A stretch of 64,000 nt of DNA from Lingula anatina (lineage: Eukaryota; Brachiopoda; Lingulata; Lingulida; Lingulidae): contig NW_019774291.1 of NCBI RefSeq assembly GCF_001039355.2, forward strand, positions 1,136,687 through 1,200,686, given 5' to 3'. The translations under genes and the position numbers were made by a program. Below the pieces are notes generated by a model, which saw nothing but the letters and a program-made list of their open reading frames with translations, was not told the DNA's origin and searched no databases. Positions 47,865-60,700 of the stretch are shown here, one piece after another (position 1 is the first letter of the stretch; the number at the start of each line of letters is the position of its first letter).

Positions 47865-50800
47865 TCACTGCCCTAATATACCTCTCTTCATAAGTTCATC
47901 AGTTAACTTTGTATAGAAATCAAGCTGCTCCTCTGGTTTGAGCATCATGACGTGTTGTAATAGTTTGTTTGGATTTGGAGCTCTAAAAGAAAAATATATC
48001 ACATGATCAATAATACTTTTATAAACTGGAGAGGTTTCCAACTTGTGTGCCTAACCACAGGTAACTGTTTTTTTTTCAACTACATCATTGAAAACTACTA
48101 CTTAAAATAATAATATTACTGCTACTACTGCCACTTCTACTGACGCTGCTGCTGCTACTGCTCCTACAACTTCTCTTTTAATATGAGCAAAACGTAAAAT
48201 ATTTTATTGAAACAAAGACAAACCTATCAGACTAAATTTATATGCATCATTTAAATTATTCAAGTAAAAAAATTCAGGGCAAAAACACATGGTAACTATA
48301 GAAAAATAATCCAATAACAAACAAACAGTATGAAGTACTCAATCACTCACCTAATAAAACATAATATATACACATAAACAAAGGTCCCCATTAAGAGCTG
48401 ACAGTCAAATCTGTCCATTAACCCACCATGGCCCGGAATGGTGTCCCCAAAGTCCTGAAGATATAAAATAGGTTGTTAAAAACCATGCAGATCCAGTACT
48501 TTTTGATATGGTGTAATATATCAGAAAATTCTCACAATTAAATGTAAAATCAGTGACCATACAACAACAAATTTAATTTAACTAAAAAATGAAATGTATA
48601 TATACTCCTCTTCAGTTAAAAAAAATAACAAACTGTTATGACGTGTCATGAATTGAGTTTTTTCTGCATGGAAGAGAGACACATTCAAAACAATCATATT
48701 CAAGTTATTGCTTTAAAAAAAATCTGAGTGATTTGCTTCACCGCACATCCAAAAGCATTTCACAACTAATACAATGTGAGCTGTTATCCACATTACCTTA
48801 ATTTTAAAAGCTCTCTTGAAACCACTGGCAAAGAAACCTCCAAAGGGGCCAATGACAGAAGCAAACAAAGAAAAGACTATGCAGTGAAAGAAGAATGGGT
48901 AAGTCCAGTAAGTGGTCTTTGGAATGCCAAACTGAAACATAAGAGGACAAAAATTAAAATATGATATCTTCTACTGCAAAGAAAGATAAAATTACAGGTT
49001 ACACATAAAGCTGTAACAGCCATGAAATTGATAACAGTTATCATAATTTAAAGGTGATATTATTTAATAGTCCTTAAAGGAAGCAGGCCGATCGTCTAGG
49101 GCAATGATAAATTCAGCATCTTACAATTTGATCACTTATACTCATTCAATTCAGACTAATCCAATTAGCACCTCATCTCATTCTTATCCACCCACTTACA
49201 AGAAAGAAAATATTTTTGATAGTTTGTGGGAGGTTGTACTCTTGAAGTGTGAATACTCTTGGTCTTGGATCACACTGCATGGACACACTGCCTAACTCTG
49301 GAGAGTATTCTGCAGGGCATACAAAGTAATCATACTGCATGAGGATGTAGCTGCCCTGGAACAGGAAAACATGTGCTATTTGCTTAAATATCATATAATA
49401 AAGTGGATTCATTGGCGAGAGAGAGAGCACAAACTTCATTATCTTTTCTTTTTTTCATGGTGAGAGTCTGAATTAAACAATTGGACAAAATGTTTTAAAC
49501 AATAAACCCCTACAGCCACCACCATCTCCAGTAAATTCCTGGATAAATCAGTGATGTAAAGTGATGGGGTTTATAATCATGCCAGTGACAAGTGACTTTA
49601 TAACTAGATTCCAATCACTTGTCAGACATGATCTCCCATGAATTACACCTGATTGTCACCATGGAAAATGCAGCAGACAACAGATAAACAGTTGATGAAC
49701 AAGAAGGGTGGTACTTTAATTGAATTTGATCTGCATTTGACTAATAAACATAGTAAGATATTTCCATAAGCTATAGGAGTAGCATATTTAGCTGTAAGCA
49801 AAAATATGCTTACAATTATTCCATATATCAAGGTGGCAAATGCTCCTCCAATGAACCCTTCCCAAGTCTTCTTGGGGGAAAGTTTTATAAGTGGTGTCTT
49901 GCCAAAAAAGAAGCCAAAGATATACGCCCAGATGTCGTTACAGATTATAAGAGATGTAGACATGAAGAACCTGAAGCAAAAATATTTACCATTATGAGTG
50001 AAATGCTGCAGAATAAGCATACAGAGTATTCATTAAGTTATGACAGACAAATCAACTTACAAGTGATACTAACCAATGTGAAACTATAAAATACTATTGT
50101 AGAAGAGAAAAGCATCTATTATAATTTAGATTTCTTGAAGGTCATTTGTGAAGGATTCACAAGTCACTTCTCTTTATAATAAAAAATTCAACTTTAGTCC
50201 ATTTAATTTTGTGTACTAAATAAACTGGCAACCAAAAGCTGTACACTGACTGATGTAACATCATAACTTGATACTATCAAAATCACACTGATAACATATT
50301 TACATTACGAGACAAATTCCTATTAGAGATAATATGAGGACAGATCCACGGGTTGACATTACTCCATTTTCCCACCTTCCTTTTATGTACACGTCAAGTA
50401 TGAATCAAAGGTAACAAGGACACTATCTTAGCTAAAATAATCATGAGTGTCCCTAGAGGACCCTGCTGTTTACATTTGTCTTCAGTTAATGTCTATTGTA
50501 AGCTGTGGGTATGCAGGATGTAAACAAGAATGTACTTTATACTTCAATATTTTTCTACTTGAACTTTGAGACAGCAAATGATAGCTGAACATAGTCACAC
50601 CTTATTTTTAAGAGGATGATAGAAAATTCTAGTACAAATTCTTACATCAATGTAACTTTTTAAGTCAATGCATAAACTTTAAAATATATATATACTTAAA
50701 TGATATAATTTATGATCTCAAAAAAGTTCTTACCAAATAAGTCCTTCAAATATGTTGTTTGTAATGAAATGGGACTGGGTTACCACAATTAGGAGAGTGA

Positions 50801-53800
50801 CATGTGTCCAGCCAAACTAAAAATCAAGTAAATTTAAATTATTAAAATAATAGTTTATGTACTAGAGCAAGAGAAATGCTCTCAGCACCATTAGTATCAA
50901 ACAAATATTTACATAATAGTTTATCAGACCATTATTCATATAGGTTATACAGGTCATCAAACTAGAATCTACTGCTTTATCCAGTACAGACTTATTTCAG
51001 AACACTGACTTACTTACAGCTTTATAAAGCAAAAGATAAAAAATTTACAAAAATCAATATCAGGTCAGCATATGAAAAGGATGTTGGCATCGATATACTA
51101 AACAACCACATATATTGGAGATATTACTAGCTTTCTCTTTTTGCATGTACCACGGGGCCATGCTGTTCTGTCTCATAACTAATGCAAACTAGAGGATCAG
51201 AGAGGCGATAACGCCTCCGGATATTGTACCACCAGCTGGAGTAAGAGCATTCGAATGGAAACCCCCCCAAAAAGGGACACCACAACCAGTCTTGTCCTTG
51301 ACAAGCTCTATGCAATAAACAAGAATTCTCAAAGTATGAAAAAAAAATCGAAAAAAATATAACATAAAAATGGTTCAATCAAGCGGATTTTCCAATTGGC
51401 CTGTATTTTCCTAACATTGATCACTCCTGTGATTTTCTGGACAATAGGCCTATTGCTTTTCCTTGAAATGAGTTATCAGTGTTGCATATATGCTGAGAAA
51501 AGAGAAAACCTAGGGGCAACACTGGGCATATCTCTGCTTGTTTTGAAGATGTGAGGGGCACGAAAATATGCAAAGTTCAGTTCATGATGAAAAAGTAGGT
51601 CAATTTCAAGGTCACAGTACATGACTTTCTATTCAAGTTCAATAGTAACTATGGGCATTTCCTTGCCAATTTTGGAAATGTAAAGGTCAGAAAACATGCA
51701 AAGTACAGTTCATCATAAAAAGTAGGTCAAAGGTCAATTTCAAGGTCACAGTTAGATTGCCAGTATAANNNNNNNNNNNNNNNNNNNNNNNNNNNNNNNN
51801 NNNNNNNNNNNNNNNNNNNNNNNNNNNNNNNNNNNNNNNNNNNNNNNNNNNAGGTCAAATCCAAGGGCATATTTGAAATCCTCACATATGACTTTCGGTC
51901 AGCCATCTGTAGAAATTTTTCCCATAATTCCATTGGTTTGGGAGATATTTAGCATTGAATTTTCAAAAATTTTGACAAGGGTGCGTTTCAACGAGCGTCA
52001 CGCCCAGGTCAATGCACCAACTGAGACAAAAAAACCTGGGTGTTCAAGTTGAGATTATATGTGACCTAAATCCAAGAGATGGGGACACAGGTCCTTGCGG
52101 TCTAGGAGGAGAAGCGGTAACGGTGACTTGTATCCCACGTCATCCTGCGGAGCTGCAGGAGCCGCAGGAGCCGCAGGAGCCGGCGGAGCCGGCGGAGCTG
52201 TACGAGACGGGTCGGGACTAAAACCATGAGTACCGCCAGCGTACACGCTGGTGGTACTAATAATTCCAAGATGCAATTTAATCTACATCTTTCACGCCAT
52301 TGTCATTTTTGCTGTGTCATTCACTTTGTGTAAAATCAATAAATGCAGAGTGCTGCATCTATGCTATGCGATTGGATATTGCTGTGCTCTAGACATACCA
52401 GCGTAAACTGCTGTAGGTAATGCTTTTTGACAAGACTGAACACAAAACCCATCAGGCCTGCCATATACAAACACATGGAGATGAAGCGGTGGTATTTTAC
52501 AAAAGGTTCCAGAAAATCCTGAAATAATAACAATAATTTCAACAGATTTCAGTAGATTGGCATGAAATATGCATGTGTATCAAGGAAGAAGTGACAGAAA
52601 TAATCAAAGTGAATGCATAATTTAGAAATATTTGAGCACCTTATTGTCATAATGGAGGTTAGAAAATTTACACTGCCACATAACTACTACAGCATGGCAA
52701 GATGGCTGCCAATATACCAGTACATATTGGTTGTTTGTTTTTATCTAACATACATAGTCCTGTTTAATATAGAACCTGTTCAAACTCCATTCATGTATGA
52801 CTTGAGTTGATTCCAGGAAAATGTGTTAACAGTTAATTTGATAAATCAGTTGTGGGTATTGTTTAACAAAATGTATGTCTGAACAAAAACTAGCAAAAAT
52901 CCACAAATGACCTTTTTATGCATTTGTGTGCTTTTTGATTAAGGTAAGTTAAAAAATAAGATAGACGGGGAAACATTTGAAAAGTATCACTATGTAAGTT
53001 GTCTCACTATGTTAGTTGTCTGTTTATTCTTCTTATTTGTATGGAGTGAATTTGATAAGCAGTTTTTATTAAACAGGTAGACCTTGTAAATTCCCCATGC
53101 TTTAGCTTCTGCATAAAAACCACGTGAAATTAAGGCAAACCATGTACAACTATATCATAATGATCAGTACCAAGGATTTCCATCACATTTTATTTCAAGT
53201 TCAAAAACCTGAAAGAACCCATATTATAGTCAGGATAATAAAACAATCTTTTCCCCCAGACATTTCTAATCTTTGATATGTACAAAGCAAGGCCAGTTTT
53301 CACTTTCACCTCAAGTATAAGAAAAAAATACACATTTCCTTTTAGCATCATTTTTCATGGAAATGAGGTCAATTAATGCCTTGTCNTCTGTGTTTTAGTA
53401 AAATTGATTATTCCTGTGAGTTTCATGACAACAGGCCTATCGGTTTTCCTTAAAATGTGCTTACAGGGTTGCATATACGCTGAAAAGTGAAGAAAACAGC
53501 ATAACTTATACAATAATGGCCCGATCATGCTGATTTTCGAACTTGACCTGCGTTTTATGAATATTCATCAGCTCTGTAAATATAAAGCCAAAAAGTAAAA
53601 CTGCCCTCCACTTATTGTGTTTACAATGAAAGTGCACGGCGCTGACGCTGGCGACAGCGACGGCGACGACAGACGCAGGTGATGGCAATATGTACAGACA
53701 CATCTGTGTCTGTACATAAAAATTTGTATGCAGAACCAGCAAGCAATAAAATGTTGAAGTCTTGTGTTTAAATTTTCAAACTATACTTACATCTCGAGAT

Positions 53801-55403
53801 AGTAACAGTCCAAACCTATCGATTATATTTTCTCCATACAGGAAGTAATCAGAGGCGAACAAAAAATACCAACTTAATGTACGGAACCACGGAAGATCAT
53901 GTGACCTATAGACAACATAGCCAATAGTGATGATCTCGTTGAAACATTTGAGTTGGATTACCAATATCTGAAAAAATGAGATCATACATTTTAGCTTGAA
54001 CCCTTCAGGCAAACTGGCGTTTTAAAGTTCAAAAGCAATGACACTGCTCAATAAAATTAGCAACTTTCCACTAGTCTTCTGAATTGACTGTTTAGTATGC
54101 TGACCATGATTAGATCGTTAATGGTCTGAGACTTTGTAGTAGAGAGTAACTGTGCCCAACCCAACAGGTCACCAGACATGTATAGGAAAGCCGATTTGTC
54201 ACTCAAAACAAGATTCAGATAATGATATCAATGCATGAAAATCTTGTTAAATATTCATTCAATTAGTCAAGATAAATTAAACACTTTTTTCTAAATCTGG
54301 ATCCAAGTCAAAACGCCGAGAGCTTTACACTTACAAATCTTATTCACTTTAGAGAACTTTGAACTAAGCTTCAAGTTAATTTTAAAAAATAACTTCAAAA
54401 TCAACATACCAGTAACATCAGTGCCAGTGGCCCAAGATATATGAGGAAAAAAAATGAAAAGATCATCACCAAAGAAAAAATGCCTCGTACAATCCAATTC
54501 CTCCATCTGTAAAAAAAAAACAGAAATTGTTTGAATACAACTGGCATTTATGCCGCATGGGGCACTAACATAAAGCCGATTCCTAGACCCACAGCAACAA
54601 TGTACCTATAAACCCAAACTTCATATTTATAACATAAAATTCCAAAACCCATCTTGTAATGTGTGAAAAAGTATGCAAATTATTAATCATTACAAACCTT
54701 GGTGGTAAAGTCTTTAATGCTGAATCTAGAACTTCTGAGGTTTGGTCTGTGGCCTGCGGGAGTAGAGATCCTGATAAATCGAGTCCTTCTGGAGTTTCTT
54801 CTTCCTCTTCTTTTGGTGCATTTTTATTGTCCTAAATATGTAAAAGCAAGCATATATTCCAGGTCAGTGTATACAAAGTATCTTACTTAATTACAAAATT
54901 GATTTAATGTATGATACCAAAGTTATACTGCTTAATCAGTTAATCACCATAACTCTTCAAAAGTAAAAAATCATGTTGCTTCAATATGGAAAGGATAATA
55001 TATTAAAGTTTATTACTTAAAATGACCTTGATCTTGCACTACTTTGAACCACTACCATTCTATCTTTTATCAGTCTAATCATCATATCGACTGATTTGTT
55101 TTTCAGCATAATAAACTATCACCAGCAGAGATGCCAAGGTCACATCTGAAGTTGGAGGCTTGCCACAACCCACAGTGGTGTGGTATCACCACACCAAACC
55201 ACAACACACAGTGGTGTGGTGACATGTATTATAAATATCACAAGCCTAACCAATGGTTTATTGATTAGCAGATCATGTAAACCGTTGTCATAACTGAAAA
55301 CTTTTTAACTGCTCATAACGAACAGCCTATCAGAAGCACCACTGTTTATTCTCCAACATCCTTGATGTATGGTAGATATTCTTATTGTTGTGTTTAAGTA
55401 CAG

Positions 55404-55455
<52 letters not shown>

Positions 55456-57382
55456 TAAAAGTGCAGTTGAACTCAAAAAAGCACACTCAATAAATGAAAC
55501 TGCAACTTCAAATCCAACAGCCAGTTATAAAGTAATGGATGTCTACCGTTGCATAAATATCCCATGAAGAAGTTAGTGAGAATTGTGTTCTTGTTACAGG
55601 TCTGAATATCTCACTTGGAAATAATAAGGAGTGATGAACACATTTAAACTCATATGTGGGCCAAGCCTACATGGGATCACCTGTACAATGTAATAAAATA
55701 TGTACTACTTAATGCTCACATGCATGGTTTTAGTAACAGCCTTCACTAAATGATGGTCCTCAATCCATCTTCTACAGACCATTGATTTTACTTTGGCATT
55801 TAATGATTATGTACTCACAAATTACTCTTTTTTTTTTTTTACAAATCTATGGCCATATGGCTTTTCAGTAGTGTGAAGTGTATGTAGATAAGAAAAGAAG
55901 TGTTTCCAGAATAAAAGCAGTTTTAAATAATAGTCTTAATTGTATGTATGTATGTATGTATGTATGTATGTATGTATGTATGTATGTATGTATGTATGTA
56001 TGTATGTATGTATCTTCTGTACCACAACAGTGACTATGAAACGTGTAATAAGCGTATCAGTGTAACCCAAAGGTCCTATCTGTGGCATGTAACTTTACTG
56101 TTAAAAGAGTATTAGTCAACAACTGTTGTCACATATGAATGGTTTCAAAAATGCATTTTTAAGATAATTGGATTAAGAAATCCACTGCTTGTAGCAGGAA
56201 AGATGCTGATGTATAAGGGACTATATCAGTCAAATAATATCCATAGACATATTTTTTCATTAAAATTTAAAATATAGTGTTGAGTAGTTTGAAGAATTCT
56301 AGCAATATTATTTACATCTTTTGTATTCACTTACCTAGAAAGATGTAAATAACATTGTAAATTATATACTACAGGGGGACTTTATTCTCTTTCTGCAGTT
56401 CTTCAATTCACTTCATGCTATTTAGTTAATTTATTGGCAGTGCTGAATGCACGGAAAGGGGGCAACGTAAAGGTGATTCCTGTAATTGCCAGGCTATATC
56501 AAGTCTTTCAAAACATACCAGCACAGCTGTATCGCTAAGAAATAATGCACAGTATGAAAAGCCCTTTCCTACTTTAGAGTTGAGGAATATTTATGTTCAC
56601 TGCCACTATATGAGCATGAAAATTCATGCATTAGCACTCTTATGTACAGTTCTGATATGCACTGAATATAGTAATGCATGAAAGCAAACAGCTCAAAAAC
56701 TCTTAGTACAATGACAGCCAGATTAAACATCAACTGTGATGTCAGGGCTCTCGAACCTTTATCTTCCACCTAATGAATCAAAGCCCAGCAGTTGTCCCAT
56801 TGACAAAGCTATGTATATGGTACGATTCATCTGCTTGTTTACCAGTTAGGTCAGGTAAAATCATAAACATATTTCCCCGGTTTTCCTGGATGGAGGGCAA
56901 TGACCACAACAAATGGACTTCTGATTGCGAGAAGTACATTAAAAATCTCCAGCATCACGGAGGATGTGTAAGCTGGACCGCATGCTACACTTTTGGGCTG
57001 TTTGTTTTCATGTACCAGCACAGCCAATACATTTCAGAAACAGCAAATTTGAGTGCTAACGCATGGGTTTGCTACCACTATACTGAGAGTATGCACTGAA
57101 ACTATTGACCGAGCATAGTTTCCCCTGGTCATGGCCATCTCCTTTCTAGTTTTGCCAACCTCAAGTCTTATTTCCTAAGTAGATGTACAAAATCGATTTC
57201 TTTAAAATATGTAGCAAATTAAAATGTGGATGTGACCCGACCAGGTTTATCTAACTCATTCATTGGTTAACATCAAGGCATCATTTTATCTATACTTTCA
57301 GTGAAAAAATTATTGTTGTTCCGATTACCTCCGTTTCTGCCTTGTCTGCATTGTCGCTGATTCTTTGTCTAACTGTGGACAT
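47865..57382 (-). CDS. CDS2: Phosphatidate cytidylyltransferase (CDP-diacylglycerol synthase), complete, 11 exons
   Basis: It converts phosphatidic acid and CTP to CDP-diacylglycerol in the ER membrane, the precursor of phosphatidylinositol and related lipids. Exons on the minus strand: 57329-57382, 54698-54831, 54410-54506, 53791-53967, 52399-52518, 50734-50816, 49814-49970, 49200-49355, 48797-48931, 48351-48454 and 47865-47982. All have GT-AG sites and consistent phases, and together give 444 residues plus stop, the usual animal CDS1/CDS2 length. Diagnostic pieces are [67 protein letters not shown] and [19 protein letters not shown]. The family signature S-x-x-K-R...K-D...H-G-G-x-x-D-R-x-D is intact as [10 protein letters not shown] (exon 9) plus [17 protein letters not shown] (exon 10). 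Multiple hydrophobic membrane segments are present from about residue 65 on. The acidic N-terminus ([10 protein letters not shown]) is cytosolic in the family. The symbol names the CDS1/CDS2 family; invertebrates often have one gene, so the assignment to CDS2 rather than CDS1 is uncertain. Confidence 0.97.
51410..51520. repeat. Dispersed repeat module (copy at 51.4 kb)
   Basis: It is similar to 53395-53495: both contain a GATTATTCCTGTGA or GATCACTCCTGTGA start, then ACAATAGGCCTATTG or ACAACAGGCCTATCG, then TTTTCCTT-AAATG, then GTTGCATATA-GCTGA. Both copies lie in introns of the cytidylyltransferase gene in the same orientation, each followed by other repeat sequence. Confidence 0.7.
51530..51970. 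repeat. Tandem ~126-bp repeat with AGGTCA motifs, interrupted by a gap
   Basis: Two units, each containing ATGCAAAGT-CAGTTCAT, then AAAAAGTAGGTCAA, then TTTCAAGGTCACAGT, start near 51569 and 51695 (about 126 bases apart). Sequence of similar style (AGGTCAAATCCAAGG) resumes after the 83-base gap at 51769-51851. The gap probably marks collapsed further copies. Confidence 0.75.
51769..51851. other. Assembly gap (83 N)
   Basis: A run of N inside the tandem repeat in an intron of the cytidylyltransferase gene. Confidence 0.99.
52144..52200. repeat. GC-rich (CAGGAGCCG/CGGAGC)n short repeat
   Basis: Six to seven imperfect 9-base units such as CAGGAGCCG and GCGGAGCCG stand out by high GC in AT-rich intron DNA. 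The open frame that crosses it ([11 protein letters not shown]) is a by-product of the repeat. Confidence 0.8.
53395..53495. repeat. Dispersed repeat module (copy at 53.4 kb)
   Basis: Second copy of the module described at 51410-51520. A single N at 53386 sits beside its start, consistent with a difficult-to-assemble repeat. Confidence 0.7.
53638..53718. repeat. GACGGCGAC-rich stretch ending in a perfect 14-bp hairpin
   Basis: A GC-rich GCTGACGCTGGCGACAGC-type stretch runs up to GTGATGGCAA. It is followed by the perfect palindrome arm TATGTACAGACACA, the loop TC, then TGTGTCTGTACATA (53689-53718). An imperfect version of the same palindrome lies in the 15-20 kb duplicated unit. It looks like the end of a short mobile element. 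Confidence 0.65.
55404..55451. repeat. (AC)n microsatellite
   Basis: About 24 AC units in intron 1 of the cytidylyltransferase gene. Confidence 0.95.
55941..56013. repeat. (TGTA)n microsatellite
   Basis: About eighteen uninterrupted 4-base units in intron 1 of the cytidylyltransferase gene. Confidence 0.95.
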
Positions 57383-57721
57383 TTTAATGATTATGCTGTA
57401 CCTCGAAAAAGAGGAAGTTTTCTATTCTTCCACAGCTTTTCCTAAATCTATGCATTAACTTGTTGTTGATATCATACTAATCTCGCGAAGTCTCGCAATA
57501 AAGATAGGTCAATCAAGACAGGCCAGCTTACGAATGCTGTACACAGCACTTGGAAACTATGAAATTGGAAAGGCGGTACCAATAATAACTGTTGTTTTAT
57601 GAAAAAAAATATTCATCTGTGCCTTAAATCAACAATTGCAAAGACAAGAGCTTTTATACGTTAACTTATCAGGAGTTAAGTTACAAGTGAAGAGTTTACG
57701 GAGTTTTGAATAAACCTCAAA
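57383..57721. promoter_or_regulatory. Likely bidirectional promoter
   Basis: Two start codons point away from each other across 339 bases: the cytidylyltransferase ATG at 57382 (minus) and the ATG at 57722 (plus). Close divergent spacing between housekeeping-type genes usually means a shared promoter. A CTCGCGAAGTCTCGC pair of CTCGCGA-like motifs lies near 57482-57496; the palindrome TCTCGCGA is a known element of divergent TATA-less promoters. No TATA box is obvious. Confidence 0.55.
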
Positions 57722-60700
57722 ATGGTGGTTACGTCTGCACTCCGTCTGAGTCGGGCGGTCTTATCATTGAACACTTCGGGAGTTACGGCGGGTTTTCTCA
57801 GCAGAGAGGTTTGTGCAGATTTTCAATACAATTAAAATACACATTAACGACGTTCTCTATTTGAAATGTTATCAGGCAAGAGAAGGCATTTCATCGTAAT
57901 CAAAAATGTTTGCTGCTCTCGGGTTCAAGAACTTGCACATCGTCCTACTCATAGCCAACATGGACTGGGAGGTAGTGTGGTTAGTATGGTTGGGCGAGCC
58001 GCTTAGAGCTAAGGTTACTTGTACACTCTGGATTAAATTACAAATAATACGTTACTTTCATAATCTGTTATACTTTGCAAATATTGTCACCAACCTGGTC
58101 CTCTGATATGCACTTTTTGTATGGTTGCAAATATTACATAACACCATAGAAGTAGAGAAAGTCACATTGCAGGAGCATTATTCTGCATTGTATGATTGTA
58201 GAGTACTAAAAGTCTGCCATTTAAGTATCTATGGAGGCTAAGCTGACAACTGAAAATAAAGCTGACTGCTGAATTGGAATACAAATTTAAATCTATCATT
58301 TAAATTATTTGGGGTATAAAGGGGGTTTTGTTTCCATAATATGAAAAAGAGTTTAAATTAAGCTATATAGCAGTTATCATTGATATGACCTTTATCAGAA
58401 CAGGACTATTCAGACACTATTATTATTATTTAATACCTACATGCATCAAATATTACATGGATGTTAACTATATAATCCTTCTATATGAACAGTATTATCG
58501 GCATGAATATTTTGCACAAATGCTAAGACTGCATAGCAATCATTTTGATATGCAAATCATTTTGGTTACGTCTGTTGAAGCAAATAGTTGTGTATTGTTT
58601 TAACACAATGTAGATTACTTCACAGTTTTAATATTAATATCCAAGTTAAAGTGTTAGGAAATAGTGTTTATATATATTGATATTCATAAGCTGCATATAC
58701 AGCATACTTGGAATAGATATATAGAAAGGAAGCATTAGGTATGGTAAAGTGGAACGTCCCGCCTGCCCAGCTGGGTGCCACAGGTGATGTCTTCCATTTG
58801 ATCGATGATTTAAGAACTGCTGATACTAGCTTTTCCTTATTATAACCCCAGGCTGACATAATCTGCAGATTGTCTCATACCTTAACATTTTATATTTAGA
58901 AAGAAGAAGTTAAATAACACAGTGCAGTGATTTTGGAAAAGGTTGAAGTAAAGATACTGAATAATAACATAGTTATCAGGCCTCCTAAACATTTATGACT
59001 CATACCCAGGAAACACTGACATCCAAAAACTGTGGTAAAACCAGAAATAGTCCCTTTGCTATATTTTGTAATTTTGAAAGTATAGATAGTATAACTGTAT
59101 TTAGTATTTGTGATGCAGGCCCGTAGGTGGGGTAGGTAAGGTAATAACTGGTCCAAGGATCAAATATGGTGGACTGTACATGAAAGGAAGACCATTTAAT
59201 CCTGTAATGGTCTCTCCGCCTCTCACACGCCTCTCTACGTGTCCAGTTGAATGGAGCTGAGATTTAATCAGTGTGCCTCTGAATGTCTCCTTAAAAAAAG
59301 AGGATTTGGCAGTGAATTCCATTTATTAAAACCATTTGTCAAAAATACTTTATATAGGTGTTAGACATTATGAGCTATTTCTTCTGAAATGTGTCTGGCT
59401 ATATGCTCAGTCTTCATGAATCTGTATGTCCATAGCTTTGATTATTCTCACAGATTATCTCCTTTTTCATTGAAAACTTACAGGCATTTGTTTCACCAAG
59501 TCAAAAGTCAATTTCAGAGTAAATTTTTGCCTGTGTAGCATATGGTCCAAATATTCTAACAAGAAAAAATTAAAAATTACATAGATGTTATTACCCTCTA
59601 CCAAAGTTTTTATCATCTGTATGCAATCAGTGTTATGTGCCAGATTATGTGTGTACTCCATTGTCTTAAATTTGCACAATGAAAAGGTAACTACACTTAT
59701 ATATGGTGCTGTTTTAGCTATGAGAGTACTGTTATATATTCTACATCAGTGGGGAGGGCACCAGGTGTTTTGTTTTGAATGCAGTCCACTTGAAATGTTT
59801 CCATTTTGCCAGATCAATAACTCTGCTGATTTTGTTATATTAACATCATATTTGTCATGCCTCGTCTCCTATAGATGTAAATTGATCTATCATTCAAAAT
59901 TAAGTAGATATCAATCATTATTATATACTTGTACTTCTGTTTCTTATTCATTTTGTTTTCAACAGATGAGCTCACTTATTATTTCTCCTATTTGATCAAT
60001 TTTTCAAACAGTCTACACAGTAATGTACTTCATGGTTTCTCGTAGATGAATCATACTGAAATAAAATTATTGATTTAAATTTACATAAGTATTTTATTTA
60101 AACTAATATATGTATATAAGTATATAAAGACAAACCACCAAAGTGTTTTTTAAGATCCTGATGATTAAGAAAAGTAGATTAAATTGATATGATGTCATGT
60201 ATTTGTATGTGTACAAATGGATCTTGTCAAAAACTTGATTATAAATATTAAAATGAAGTAAGGGAATGTTGTCTGTAAAGGCTTACTTTTTTTTTTTTTT
60301 TTTTTTTTTTTTGAAGATAAATTAAGTAGATGGTTCAGGTTTATTGTCTAGGTAACTTTCAGAATTGTGCTGAAATTGATCTAATAATTCACCAAAACAT
60401 GAGATTTTATACTTACAAAAATTGTTTCATTTATCAGGTTTACCTGTCTAAAAATCTTTGGTTAATTTCACAAAAAACTGTTTAGCCAAGTTGTGTAGGG
60501 TAATGCACATCCAGTGTTCAGAAATTGTGTTTATCCTCTCTCTGACAGTGTGGCTGAAGTCTTCATCCATGTTTTTAATGGTGGATACCAATGTAAACAG
60601 GTGTAAAGCATCAAATTTGGCTAAGTTAACACAATAAACAAAATATTTATAGAGTATGGCAAGCTGGTAAGATTCCTTTAGTGTGTTACATGTGGCCTTT

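Noticed and set aside
52012-52276. [11 protein letters not shown]-rich frames on both strands
   Set aside because: Produced by the GC-rich 9-base repeat inside an intron of the cytidylyltransferase gene.
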